A model generated the notes under the pieces. It was not told the DNA's origin. It made no database searches and was given only the letters and a program-made list of their open reading frames with translations. A stretch of DNA of 36,871 nucleotides, taken from positions 94,564 through 131,434 of the forward strand of contig DASZWD010000017.1 in assembly GCA_035546775.1 (NCBI GenBank), given 5' to 3'. Shown here one piece after another: positions 1 through 7,236 of the stretch; the stretch's first letter is position 1; every line of letters starts with the position of its first letter. The translations under genes and the position numbers were made by a program. This stretch comes from Acidimicrobiales bacterium. GTDB taxonomy: Bacteria > Actinomycetota > Acidimicrobiia > Acidimicrobiales > JACCXE01.

Positions 1-65
1 CAAGTCGAGCGTCGCCGACGACCCCCACGCCGCCCTGCGCGCTATCTGGCCCTGATCCCGCCCGC

Positions 66-71
66 TACGGT
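66..71 (+). promoter_or_regulatory. candidate -10 box of the GT2 gene
   Basis: TACGGT fits TANNNT and is followed by 7 nt and then GTG at 79, the leaderless layout repeated across this window. No clear -35 is seen. Only 65 bases lie to the left, so an upstream start outside the window cannot be excluded. Confidence 0.35.
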
Positions 72-78
72 GCCGCTC

Positions 79-828
79 GTGGCTGCGGGCACGAAGCCGA
101 AGGTCCTCGTCGCTATGCCGGCCTACAACGCCGCCCAGACGCTGCGTTCGACGTGGGAGGCGATTCCGCCCGGCGTCGTCGACGAGGTGTTGCTCGTCGA
201 CGACAAGAGCATGGACACGACGCTGCTCGAAGCGGCGAAGCTGCCGATCCGCACCATCGCGTTGCCCCACAACGTCGGCTACGGCGGGAACCAGAAGACG
301 TGTTACCTCGAGGCGTTGCGCCTCGGTGCCGACGTCGTCGTCATGCTCCACCCCGACGGCCAGTACGACCCGGTACTGCTCCCCGACCTCATCAAGCCGA
401 TCGTGGACGGCGACGCCGACCTCGTCCTCGGCTCGCGCATGATGACGAAGGGAGGCGCCCGCGCCGGGGGCATGCCGCTGTACCGCTACGTCGCCAACAA
501 GGCGCTCACCTTCGTCGAGAACCGCGCCATGGGCACGCACTTCGCCGAACTGCACACGGGATACCGCGCCTACTCACGCGGGTTTCTCGAAACGGTGCCG
601 TTCATGCGCAACGACGACGCGTTCGTGTTCGACACCCAAGTCATCGCCCAGGCCGTCGCCTTCGGCCAGCGCGTCGTCGAAGTGCCGATCCACACCAAGT
701 ACTTCCCCGAAGCGTCGTCGACGACGATGCGCGCCAACGTTCGCTACGGCATCGCCACCCTCGGCGTCATGGGCCGCTACTTGCTGCACAAGCTGCACGT
801 GAGTCGCAGCCGCCTGTTCGAGGATTAG
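79..828 (+). CDS. family 2 glycosyltransferase (polyprenol-phosphate sugar transferase type)
   Basis: A GT2 (GT-A fold) enzyme of about 249 residues, resembling the catalytic part of dolichol/polyprenol-phosphate mannosyl- or glucosyltransferases. It opens with VLVAMPAYNAAQTL and has the nucleotide-binding VDDKSMDTT, an acidic HPDGQYDP patch in place of the classical DxD, and GSRMM later on. No membrane segment is visible, so it is a soluble or peripheral enzyme acting at the inner face of the membrane. The start was set at GTG 79 because TACGGT lies 7 nt upstream; GTG 70 is a close alternative, and the frame stays open to the window edge, so an earlier start is possible. It converges with a DUF2079 membrane protein. 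Donor and acceptor cannot be read from sequence. Confidence 0.85.
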   Translation: MAAGTKPKVLVAMPAYNAAQTLRSTWEAIPPGVVDEVLLVDDKSMDTTLLEAAKLPIRTIALPHNVGYGGNQKTCYLEALRLGADVVVMLHPDGQYDPVLLPDLIKPIVDGDADLVLGSRMMTKGGARAGGMPLYRYVANKALTFVENRAMGTHFAELHTGYRAYSRGFLETVPFMRNDDAFVFDTQVIAQAVAFGQRVVEVPIHTKYFPEASSTTMRANVRYGIATLGVMGRYLLHKLHVSRSRLFED

Positions 829-829
829 C

Positions 830-844
830 GAGCCGCTCCGGCTC
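830..844. terminator. short bidirectional hairpin between convergent genes
   Basis: GAGCCG, a CTC loop and CGGCTC form a perfect 6-bp stem immediately after the GT2 stop and overlapping the DUF2079 stop. There is no T-run, so this is only a candidate for ending both convergent transcripts. Confidence 0.35.
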
Positions 845-2360
845 ACGCGGGCGGCGTGAACTGCACCCGCCGAGCGCCGGTCCGCGGCGGGTGTATGCGC
901 TTGGCCAGGACGACGCCGTTGGCGTCGTCGATGACCTTGAACTCGCCGTCGGGCCCCGTGAGCTGGTCGAGCAGCGGACGCAGTGATTCGTTGAGCCCGG
1001 TGTCGAGCACGAGGTAGTTCACCTTGGCCGGGTTCCACCGATGCGGGGGTTGGCCGTCGATCCCGTAGTAGGTGCGCACCCACGGGTTGGGCCACTCGTA
1101 GACGAACGTACGGTGCGTCACGTGGGGCACGATCGTGTAGCTCGCCGCTACGCCCGCGTCGCGCGGCACGCGTTTGACGGCCGCCGTGATCGCCGCGAGA
1201 TGGGGTGACGACTGCCGCGCCCAGATCCCGCTCTTGAACACACGCGGGTTGAGCGGCGACGGCGCCCACAGCAGCGAGGTCGCGAACGCGCACGCGCACA
1301 GAAAACCGGCGAGGAAGCGCTGAAGGCCACGTTCGCGAGCGCGGCCGATGGCGTAGATCACGGCGAGGAAGATGCCGGCGGACACGAACGCCGAGTACTG
1401 GTACTTGTAGTTGTGCGTATATCCCTGCGAGTTGACGACGTTGACGAGGATCGTCGGCGACACGACGGCGAGAACGTCGGGCGCGGCGAGGGCGAGCAAC
1501 CCGACGGGCAAGAGCATCTGGCCGTAGTAGGCGCGTCGCGTGCGCTCGTTCGCCAGCGACAGCACGCGACTGGGGTGGCGCACCAGATTGAAGATGATCT
1601 CGTTCGTCGAGTGCCCGAGCGCACCGAACTGGTTGGCGTAGAAGGGATTCGACCCGCCGACGGCGTGGGGGATGATCAGCTTCAGGCACACGACCAACCA
1701 GAACAACGACGCACCGGCGGTCAGAAGCCCGACGCGTCGATCCTTGCGGATCGCGACGATCACGCCGAGCGCGATCCCCACGAGCGCCGCGTCTTCCTTC
1801 ACCGCGAGCATGAGAGCGATGCAGATCGCGTAGGGCAGCCAGCGGGCGTGATCGGCGAAGTACCACGCGAACAGCAGCGCCGGAACGGCGAAACACTCCG
1901 GGTGGAAGTGCCACCACGTCATCCACTGCACTGAGGGATACAGCAGCCAGGCGGTCGGGATCGTGAGGGCGAGCCACTCGTTGTCGAGCTTCTCCCGCGC
2001 GATCAGCCACAACGGGATCGCGCCGGACGCGAACGCCGCCGTTTGCACGACGTAGAGAAAGTGCGGCCCCGCGCCGAACCAATAGAAGGGTGCAAGCAAG
2101 TAGACGATCGGGTTCACGTGGTTGGCCCACATGTTGAGTCCGCGCGTCGTGAGGAACGGATCCTTGAAGCGGCTGACGAGCCACACCTCTTGGTCGAAGA
2201 TCCCGTGGTCGAACCCGAACGTCCCGTAGTTCGACTGCTGACGCCACGTCAGCGTGGCGAACACGAGGAAGAACAGCAGCACCATCGCCGCGAGGACGTA
2301 GATCGGGCGTTCGTCCCGCGCCGCGTCGTCCTCCGCGCTCGGTTCGGTCCCCGCGGTCAC
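843..2360 (-). CDS. DUF2079 polytopic membrane protein
   Basis: A 505-residue integral membrane protein with about ten hydrophobic segments, beginning with YVLAAMVLLFFLVFATL near residue 20. The segment FGFDHGIFDQEVWL (about residues 49-62) and WWHFHPECF are typical of DUF2079, a family related in layout to GT-C/ArnT-type glycosyltransferases that use lipid-linked sugars; no transfer activity has been assigned with certainty. The acidic FDHGIFDQ loop lies outside the first membrane segment, where GT-C enzymes carry catalytic acids. Start is GTG 2360, with TACGCT 8 nt upstream, suggesting a leaderless message. It converges with a GT2 enzyme that could make a polyprenol-linked sugar for it; this pairing is inference. 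Confidence 0.85.
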   Translation of the reverse strand: MTAGTEPSAEDDAARDERPIYVLAAMVLLFFLVFATLTWRQQSNYGTFGFDHGIFDQEVWLVSRFKDPFLTTRGLNMWANHVNPIVYLLAPFYWFGAGPHFLYVVQTAAFASGAIPLWLIAREKLDNEWLALTIPTAWLLYPSVQWMTWWHFHPECFAVPALLFAWYFADHARWLPYAICIALMLAVKEDAALVGIALGVIVAIRKDRRVGLLTAGASLFWLVVCLKLIIPHAVGGSNPFYANQFGALGHSTNEIIFNLVRHPSRVLSLANERTRRAYYGQMLLPVGLLALAAPDVLAVVSPTILVNVVNSQGYTHNYKYQYSAFVSAGIFLAVIYAIGRARERGLQRFLAGFLCACAFATSLLWAPSPLNPRVFKSGIWARQSSPHLAAITAAVKRVPRDAGVAASYTIVPHVTHRTFVYEWPNPWVRTYYGIDGQPPHRWNPAKVNYLVLDTGLNESLRPLLDQLTGPDGEFKVIDDANGVVLAKRIHPPRTGARRVQFTPPA

Positions 2361-2368
2361 GGGAGGCG

Positions 2369-2374
2369 AGCGTA
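2369..2374 (-). promoter_or_regulatory. candidate -10 box of the DUF2079 gene
   Basis: TACGCT on the minus strand is followed by 8 nt and the GTG at 2360. The position would place transcription start at or next to the start codon. Confidence 0.4.
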
Positions 2375-2382
2375 GCGAGCCG

Positions 2383-2398
2383 ACCCGAAGATTCGGGT
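2383..2398 (-). terminator. hairpin between the MoaD-like and DUF2079 genes
   Basis: ACCCGAA and TTCGGGT form a perfect 7-bp inverted repeat around 2 nt (effectively a 6-bp stem with a 4-nt loop), 17 bp past the MoaD-like stop. It probably ends the thrC-moaD transcript; no strong T-run follows. Confidence 0.4.
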
Positions 2399-2414
2399 GG
2401 GCGGGTGGGGCAAG

Positions 2415-2690
2415 TTAACCGCCGGCGACGGCGGGAACGATGGAGAGCGTTTGGCCCGGGGCGACGGGGGTGTTGAGCCCGTCGAGAAAGCGCACGTCCT
2501 CCTCGGCGAGGAACACGTTGACGAACCGGCGCAGGTTGCCGGCGTCGTCGAAGAGCCGCTCGGCGAAACCGGGGTGGGCGGCGTCGAGCGCCTTGAGCAC
2601 CTCGCCCACCGTCGCCCCCTCGACGGAGAGCTCGCTGGCGCCTTCGGCGAGCGGGCGCAGCTGGGTGGGGATGCGAACGGTGGTTGCCAC
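2415..2690 (-). CDS. MoaD/ThiS family sulfur-carrier-like protein
   Basis: A 91-residue ubiquitin-fold protein: TTVRIPTQLRPLAEGASELS, a middle VGEVLKALDAAHPGF, and a C-terminus ending in VPAVAGG. The terminal Gly-Gly is what MoaD, ThiS and CysO use for adenylation and thiocarboxylate formation. Start is GTG 2690, with GCAGGAGGA as ribosome-binding site inside the end of thrC; only 2 nt separate it from the thrC stop, so the genes are co-translated. Mycobacterial CysO works with the PLP enzyme CysM; here the partner gene is threonine synthase, a pairing seen in other actinobacteria. Whether it delivers sulfur to a PLP enzyme is inference. It could instead serve molybdopterin synthesis, but no moa or moe gene is nearby. 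Confidence 0.85.
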   Translation of the reverse strand: MATTVRIPTQLRPLAEGASELSVEGATVGEVLKALDAAHPGFAERLFDDAGNLRRFVNVFLAEEDVRFLDGLNTPVAPGQTLSIVPAVAGG

Positions 2691-2692
2691 GG

Positions 2693-3925
2693 CTAGTCCT
2701 CCTGCGAGTACGCCGCTTCGAAGGCAGCGCGAGTGGGCGGAATCGTGAATGTCGGCCCCAGCCGATCGGCGACGGCGTCGAGCGTCTTGAGGCCGTGGCC
2801 GGTGATCATCGCTACGACACGCTCGTCGCGGCGCACGACGCCCTGCGCCGCCAGCTTCGCCAGGGTGGCGATGGTCACGCCGCCGGCGGTTTCGGCGAAG
2901 ATGCCCTCGGTGCGCGCCAGCAACTGGATGCCGTCGCGGATCTCGTCGTCGGTGACCGAAGCCACGGCCCCGCCGCTCTTGCGCACTTCGTCGAGGGCGT
3001 ACCAACCGTCGGCTGGATTGCCGATGGCGAGCGACTTGGCGATGGTGTCCGGGCGGACGGGTTTGATGGCGTCGGCGCCCGTTTCGAAGGCGGTGGCGAC
3101 GGGGGAGCAGCCGAGTGCCTGCGCGCCGCTGACGCGCACCGGCGTGTCGTCGATGAGACCGACCTTGGCCAGTTCGCGGAAACCCTTGGCGACCTTCGTG
3201 AGCTGCGAGCCGGACGCAATCGGCACCACGACGTGGTCGGGTGCCTTCCATCCGAGTTGCTCGGCCGACTCGAACGCCAGCGTCTTGGATCCCTCGGCGT
3301 AGTAGGTGCGCACGTTCACGTTGACGAACGCCCAGTCGTCGTGGTCGTCGGTCAGCTCGGCGCACAGCCGGTTGACGTCGTCGTAGGTGCCGTCGACGGC
3401 AACGAGCGTGCAACCGAACACGGCGGTCATCGCGATCTTGGCCGGCTCGAGATCGGCCGGGACGAACACGACCGACTTCATCCCCGCGCGCGCCGCGTGG
3501 GCCGCCACCGAGTTGGCCAGGTTGCCCGTCGACGGGCACGCCGCCACCTTGAAGCCCAACTCGCGCGCCTTGGCCAGAGCGACGGACACGACGCGGTCCT
3601 TGAACGATCCCGTCGGATTGACCGTGTCGTTCTTCAGCCACAACTCGCCGAGTCCGAGTTCGGCGGCGAGACGATCAGCGCGCACCAGCGGCGTCCAACC
3701 GGCGCCGAGGTCGATCGCCCCGGGCGGGTCGGCGGGCAGCAGCGCCTGATAGCGCCAGATCGTGTTCGGCCCGGCCTCGATCGACTGGCGCGTTACGTGG
3801 GCGGCGGCCTGCTCGTAGTCATACGTGCACTCGAGCGGCCCGAAGCAGTAATCGCACACGTGCAGAGCCGCGACCGGGTACGTCTTGCCACACTCACGGC
3901 ACTTGAGTGCCTCAACGAAGGTCAT
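2693..3925 (-). CDS. thrC: threonine synthase
   Basis: A 410-residue fold-type II PLP enzyme converting O-phospho-L-homoserine to L-threonine. The N-terminus is a zinc-ribbon-like CRECGKTYP...CDYCFGPLEC (residues about 8-33), common in the longer threonine synthases. NPTGSFKDR holds the Schiff-base lysine, PSTGNLANSVAAHAAR forms the phosphate/PLP loop, and VPIASGSQ follows further on. Start is ATG 3925, preceded by GAGAGGGA; an upstream start at 3958 would only add a non-conserved tail. It is followed after 2 nt by a MoaD-like carrier. The close relation to cysteine synthases leaves some doubt about substrate, but the zinc ribbon and length favour ThrC. Confidence 0.93.
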   Translation of the reverse strand: MTFVEALKCRECGKTYPVAALHVCDYCFGPLECTYDYEQAAAHVTRQSIEAGPNTIWRYQALLPADPPGAIDLGAGWTPLVRADRLAAELGLGELWLKNDTVNPTGSFKDRVVSVALAKARELGFKVAACPSTGNLANSVAAHAARAGMKSVVFVPADLEPAKIAMTAVFGCTLVAVDGTYDDVNRLCAELTDDHDDWAFVNVNVRTYYAEGSKTLAFESAEQLGWKAPDHVVVPIASGSQLTKVAKGFRELAKVGLIDDTPVRVSGAQALGCSPVATAFETGADAIKPVRPDTIAKSLAIGNPADGWYALDEVRKSGGAVASVTDDEIRDGIQLLARTEGIFAETAGGVTIATLAKLAAQGVVRRDERVVAMITGHGLKTLDAVADRLGPTFTIPPTRAAFEAAYSQED

Positions 3926-4058
3926 TGCGTTCCCTCTCATCGAATCGGGCATTGGCACCTGGCACTTGTCTGCGTGCTGGTTGCCGCGGTTTCACTGGGC
4001 CCGAACCCTCGACCGCTCTGGATAAGTGGCCCCAAGTGTATGCGCAAGACTGTCTGGC

Positions 4059-4805
4059 ATGGCAACCGGCATATCGATCGTGATCCCGGCGCGCGACGAG
4101 GGTGAGACCGTCGCCGCCGTGGTGAAGTGCGCGTTCGCCGGTGCGCCCGACGCCGAAGTCGTGGTGGTCGACGACGGGTCGAGCGATGCCACGGCGAGCG
4201 AGGCCGAACGCGCCGGCGCCCGCGTGATCCCGTCGCTCGGACGTGGCAAGGGCGCCGCGCTCTGGACCGGTGTGCGCGACACCAGCGGTGACGTCGTGCT
4301 GTTCCTCGACGGCGATGTCACCAACCCACGAGCCGAAACGTCGGCGTCGCTCGTGCACGCGCTCACGGCCGACCCGTCGCTGATGATGGTGCGCGCTGCC
4401 TACGAACGCCCCTTAGGGAACCAACCGGGCGAAGGTGGACGCGTCACCGAGCTCACCGCCCGGCCGGCGTTGGCCCTGCTGTTCCCGACGCTGGCGCACC
4501 TGCGCCAGCCACTCGCCGGTGAAGTCGCCGTTCGTCGCGTGGCGCTCGAGCGCGTCACCTTCGTCGACGGCTACGGCGTCGACGTCGGGCTGCTGCTCGA
4601 CATCGCGACCCGCTACGGCGCCGATGCCATCGGCGAGGTCAGCATCGCGGCACGCGCCCACCGCAATCGACCGATGCACCAACTCAAGCCGATGGCCGTC
4701 GAGGTGCTGCGCGTCATCCTCAACCGCGCCGGCGTACCGACCGCGGGCCCGGCGCCCCACGAACGCGCTCCGATCGTCACCGATCCGCTCACACCCGAGG
4801 CCTGA
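4059..4805 (+). CDS. gpgS: glucosyl-3-phosphoglycerate synthase
   Basis: About 248 residues, GT-A fold (GT81-like). It would transfer glucose from NDP-glucose to 3-phosphoglycerate, the first step of glucosylglycerate and, in mycobacteria, methylglucose lipopolysaccharide synthesis. Evidence is SIVIPARDEGETVAAVV, VVVDDGSSDAT, GRGKGAALWTG, the metal-binding LFLDGDVTN and the family-specific stretch GRVTELTARPALALLFP, then LRQPLAGEVAVRR and YGVDVGLLLDI. It is shorter than mycobacterial GpgS (around 320 residues), lacking much of the C-terminal part. ATG 4059 puts MATGISIVIPARDE at the start; GTG 4026 is possible. No Shine-Dalgarno is seen. It converges with glycerate kinase, overlapping by 17 nt at the stops. 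No GpgP phosphatase is recognised nearby. Confidence 0.85.
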   Translation: MATGISIVIPARDEGETVAAVVKCAFAGAPDAEVVVVDDGSSDATASEAERAGARVIPSLGRGKGAALWTGVRDTSGDVVLFLDGDVTNPRAETSASLVHALTADPSLMMVRAAYERPLGNQPGEGGRVTELTARPALALLFPTLAHLRQPLAGEVAVRRVALERVTFVDGYGVDVGLLLDIATRYGADAIGEVSIAARAHRNRPMHQLKPMAVEVLRVILNRAGVPTAGPAPHERAPIVTDPLTPEA

Positions 4806-5829
4806 AACTCCCGAGGTACTCGGCGACGACCACGGCGATCAACGCTTCGGTATCAGTGCGCGACGCCTCCTCGCCGAAGCGCGCGGTCAGCGACACGACG
4901 TCGGGCGGCGATGCGCACGCCTGCGCCGCCGCGAGACCTTCGTCGTCGGCGTCGCCCACGACGACGAGCACCCCCGTGCCCGACCACGACGCACGCTCCA
5001 CGATGCCGCCCACGACCTTGCCGGCGAAGCTGGCGCCGTCGAGGAAGCCTTCGCCGGTGATGACCAGGTCGGCTTCCTCGATCCGATCGTCGAGGTCGAC
5101 GTGGTCGGCGACGGCTTCGATGCCCGGCATGATCGTGCCGCCGAGCACGACGAGCCCGCCCGCCAAACCTCCAGCGGCGCCGGCCCCGATGACGTCGGCC
5201 AGGTCGACGCCGTAGTCGGCGCGGTAGCCCTCTTGCAGCGAAGCCAGCCGCCGCTCGAGCAACTCGACTTGCTTCGGCGAGGCGCCCTTCTGGGGACCGA
5301 ACACGCGGGCCGCGTCGACGAACAGCGTCTCGACGTCGCACGCGATCACCAACTCGACGCCCTTCATGCGACCCGGCCGCGGACCAGCCCGCAACGCGCC
5401 GAGTCCACCGTCGGTCGACGCGGAGCCGCCCAGGCCAACCACGATGTGGCGGGCGCCGGCGTCGACCGCCGCGGTCAGCAGCTCCCCGACGCCTGCGGTC
5501 GTGGCGTTGACGGGGTCGTTGTGCTCGGGGCCACCGGCGAGGGTGAGCCCACACGCCCGCGCCGACTCGATGACGGCGGTGTTGCCGTCGAGGCGCCAGG
5601 GTGCCGACACGACGCGACCGAGCGGACCCGTCACCTCCGTCGTGCGGTTCGGGCCACCGAACACGTCGAGCATGCCTTCGCCACCGTCCGACATCGGCGC
5701 CGGGTCGTACGTCCACCCCGCGTCGACCGCGCCGCGCCCGACGGCGGCCACGACGGCGGGCGCGTCGGCCGTCCCGCGGAATTTGTCTAGGGCAGCCAGC
5801 ACGCGGGGCACACCGTTATGGTGGCTCAT
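4789..5829 (-). CDS. glxK: glycerate kinase (GlxK/GckA type 1)
   Basis: A 346-residue kinase phosphorylating D-glycerate, usually to 2-phosphoglycerate in this family. Motifs seen: VLAALDKFRGTADA at the N-terminus, PMSDGGEGMLDVF, ESARACGL, GGSASTDGG, CDVETLFVDAARVFGPQKGAS, and GAGAAGGLAGG. The stretch between GGLGALRAG and GVELVIACDV is shorter by roughly 30 residues than in typical family members, where a loop precedes the IACDV strand. ATG 5829 gives MSHHNGVPRVL; GTG 5811 would begin directly at the conserved PRVLAALDKF and is a good alternative. Its 5' end abuts or overlaps the divergent GT20 gene. Product glycerate phosphate would lie close to the 3-phosphoglycerate used by GpgS, but the metabolic link is inference. 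Confidence 0.87.
   Translation of the reverse strand: MSHHNGVPRVLAALDKFRGTADAPAVVAAVGRGAVDAGWTYDPAPMSDGGEGMLDVFGGPNRTTEVTGPLGRVVSAPWRLDGNTAVIESARACGLTLAGGPEHNDPVNATTAGVGELLTAAVDAGARHIVVGLGGSASTDGGLGALRAGPRPGRMKGVELVIACDVETLFVDAARVFGPQKGASPKQVELLERRLASLQEGYRADYGVDLADVIGAGAAGGLAGGLVVLGGTIMPGIEAVADHVDLDDRIEEADLVITGEGFLDGASFAGKVVGGIVERASWSGTGVLVVVGDADDEGLAAAQACASPPDVVSLTARFGEEASRTDTEALIAVVVAEYLGSFRPRV
5817..5822 (+). promoter_or_regulatory. candidate -10 box of the GT20 gene
   Basis: TATGGT, then 10 nt, then GTG 5833. If this is the promoter, it lies inside the first codons of glycerate kinase on the other strand, and ATG 5818 of the GT20 frame is within the box rather than the true start. Confidence 0.35.
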
Positions 5830-5832
5830 GTT

Positions 5833-7233
5833 GTGACAGCACCTCTCGTTGTCGTCTCGAACCGCGGACCCATCGCGTTCCATTTCGACGACAACCGCGA
5901 ACCCGTCCCTGGGCGTGCCGGTGGCGGTCTGGCGTCGACGTTGGGCGCGGGAGTGCGGGGCGACGACACCGTATGGGTCGCGGCCACGATGAACGACGCG
6001 GACCGGGCGGCGGCCAAGACCGCCGATCCCGCCGGCGAACTCCGTCGCCACGGGTATCGCCTGCGCCTCGTCGACGTGGCCGCAGAAACCTACGCCGCCG
6101 CCTACAACGTCGTGGCCAACGAGACGCTGTGGTTCTGGCACCACCACATGTTCGACAGTGCACAGCGCCCGCGCCTTGACTCAACGTTTCGCGCCGCGTG
6201 GGAGTCCTTCCGCGAACTGAACCAGGCACTGGCCACGGCCGGCGCCGCCGCCGCGGCGCGCAACGCCACGGTGTTGGTGCACGACTACCAGATGGCGCTC
6301 GTGCCCGGGATGCTGCGCGCCCTGCGCCCGGACCTCAAGATCTCGCACTTCACGCATACGCCGTGGGTGCACCCGGCGCTCATGGGGTTGTTGCCCGACG
6401 ACATCGTCGAGGAGCTGCTGCTCGGTATGGGTGGCGCCGACGCCTGCGGATTCCACGCGCCGCGGTGGGCCGAGGCGTTCGAGGGTTGCTGGCGCGCCCA
6501 CCCGGCGACACGTGACCGACCCATGCCGCGCACCTACGTCGCCCCGGCCGCCGCCGACCACGACGAAGTGGCGAAGGTGGCGGCGAGCCCCGAATGCGCA
6601 CGCGAAACGGCGATCTTCAACGCGGCCGTCGGGCACCGCAAGTGCATCGTGCGCGTCGACCGCATCGAACCCTCGAAGAACCTGCTGCGCGGCTTGTGGG
6701 CCTACCGTGAATTGCTGTCGCTGCACCCGCAGTGGCGCGACAACGTGACGCTCGTCGCCATGTGTTATCCGAGTCGTGAGTCGCTCGCCGAGTATCAGCA
6801 ACTGCACCACGACGTTGTCGAAGCCGCCGCGGCACTCAACCGCGAGTTCGGCACCGAAGACTGGCCGCCCGTCATCCTCGACACCAACGACGACTTCGCC
6901 CGCTCCGTCGCCGGACTGCGCCGCGCCGACGTGCTGCTGGTCAACCCGATCCGCGACGGCCTGAACCTCGTCGCGTACGAAGGCACCGCCATCAACGAGC
7001 GCAACGCACCGTTGGTTCTCTCACGCGAAGCGGGCGCCTGGGACGAGTTCGGCCCCGCGGGCGCCATCGGCGTCAATCCCTTCGACGTCGTCGGCACCGC
7101 CGAGGCGTTGCACCTCGCCCTCAGCCTCGACGATGCGGAACGGGCGGCGCGCTACGCCGGCGTGCACGCGGTGGCAACGGCGCGCACGCCCGAACAGTGG
7201 TTGGCCAAGCAGATCGCGGCCGCGCAGGCGTAG
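5833..7233 (+). CDS. otsA: alpha,alpha-trehalose-phosphate synthase-like GT20
   Basis: A 466-residue GT-B enzyme of family GT20, expected to join glucose from NDP-glucose to glucose 6-phosphate giving trehalose 6-phosphate. Visible: LVVVSNRGPIAF and AGGGLAS at the N-terminus, VLVHDYQMALVPGMLR, ISHFTHTPWVHP, VDRIEPSKNLLRG, and the donor-binding LLVNPIRDGLNLVAYE. Canonical OtsA has RLDYSKG and DGMNLVAKE, so this is the divergent actinobacterial subfamily in which RIEPSKN keeps the Arg and Lys. Start chosen is GTG 5833 (MTAPLVVVSNRGP); ATG 5818 adds five residues. An OtsB-like phosphatase lies 0.8 kb downstream. The related glucosylglycerol-phosphate synthases are also GT20, so acceptor identity is not proven. 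Confidence 0.82.
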   Translation: MTAPLVVVSNRGPIAFHFDDNREPVPGRAGGGLASTLGAGVRGDDTVWVAATMNDADRAAAKTADPAGELRRHGYRLRLVDVAAETYAAAYNVVANETLWFWHHHMFDSAQRPRLDSTFRAAWESFRELNQALATAGAAAAARNATVLVHDYQMALVPGMLRALRPDLKISHFTHTPWVHPALMGLLPDDIVEELLLGMGGADACGFHAPRWAEAFEGCWRAHPATRDRPMPRTYVAPAAADHDEVAKVAASPECARETAIFNAAVGHRKCIVRVDRIEPSKNLLRGLWAYRELLSLHPQWRDNVTLVAMCYPSRESLAEYQQLHHDVVEAAAALNREFGTEDWPPVILDTNDDFARSVAGLRRADVLLVNPIRDGLNLVAYEGTAINERNAPLVLSREAGAWDEFGPAGAIGVNPFDVVGTAEALHLALSLDDAERAARYAGVHAVATARTPEQWLAKQIAAAQA

Positions 7234-7236
7234 CGC

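Noticed and set aside
574-2247. A 557-codon minus-strand open frame, and many other long frames rich in Arg, Ala and Pro
   Set aside because: They overlap real genes in another frame; their products are low-complexity Arg-rich strings, a known effect of high GC, with no family motifs.
2043-2375. Small plus-strand frame upstream of the MoaD-like gene
   Set aside because: It lies wholly within the DUF2079 gene on the other strand and has no recognisable domain or start signal.
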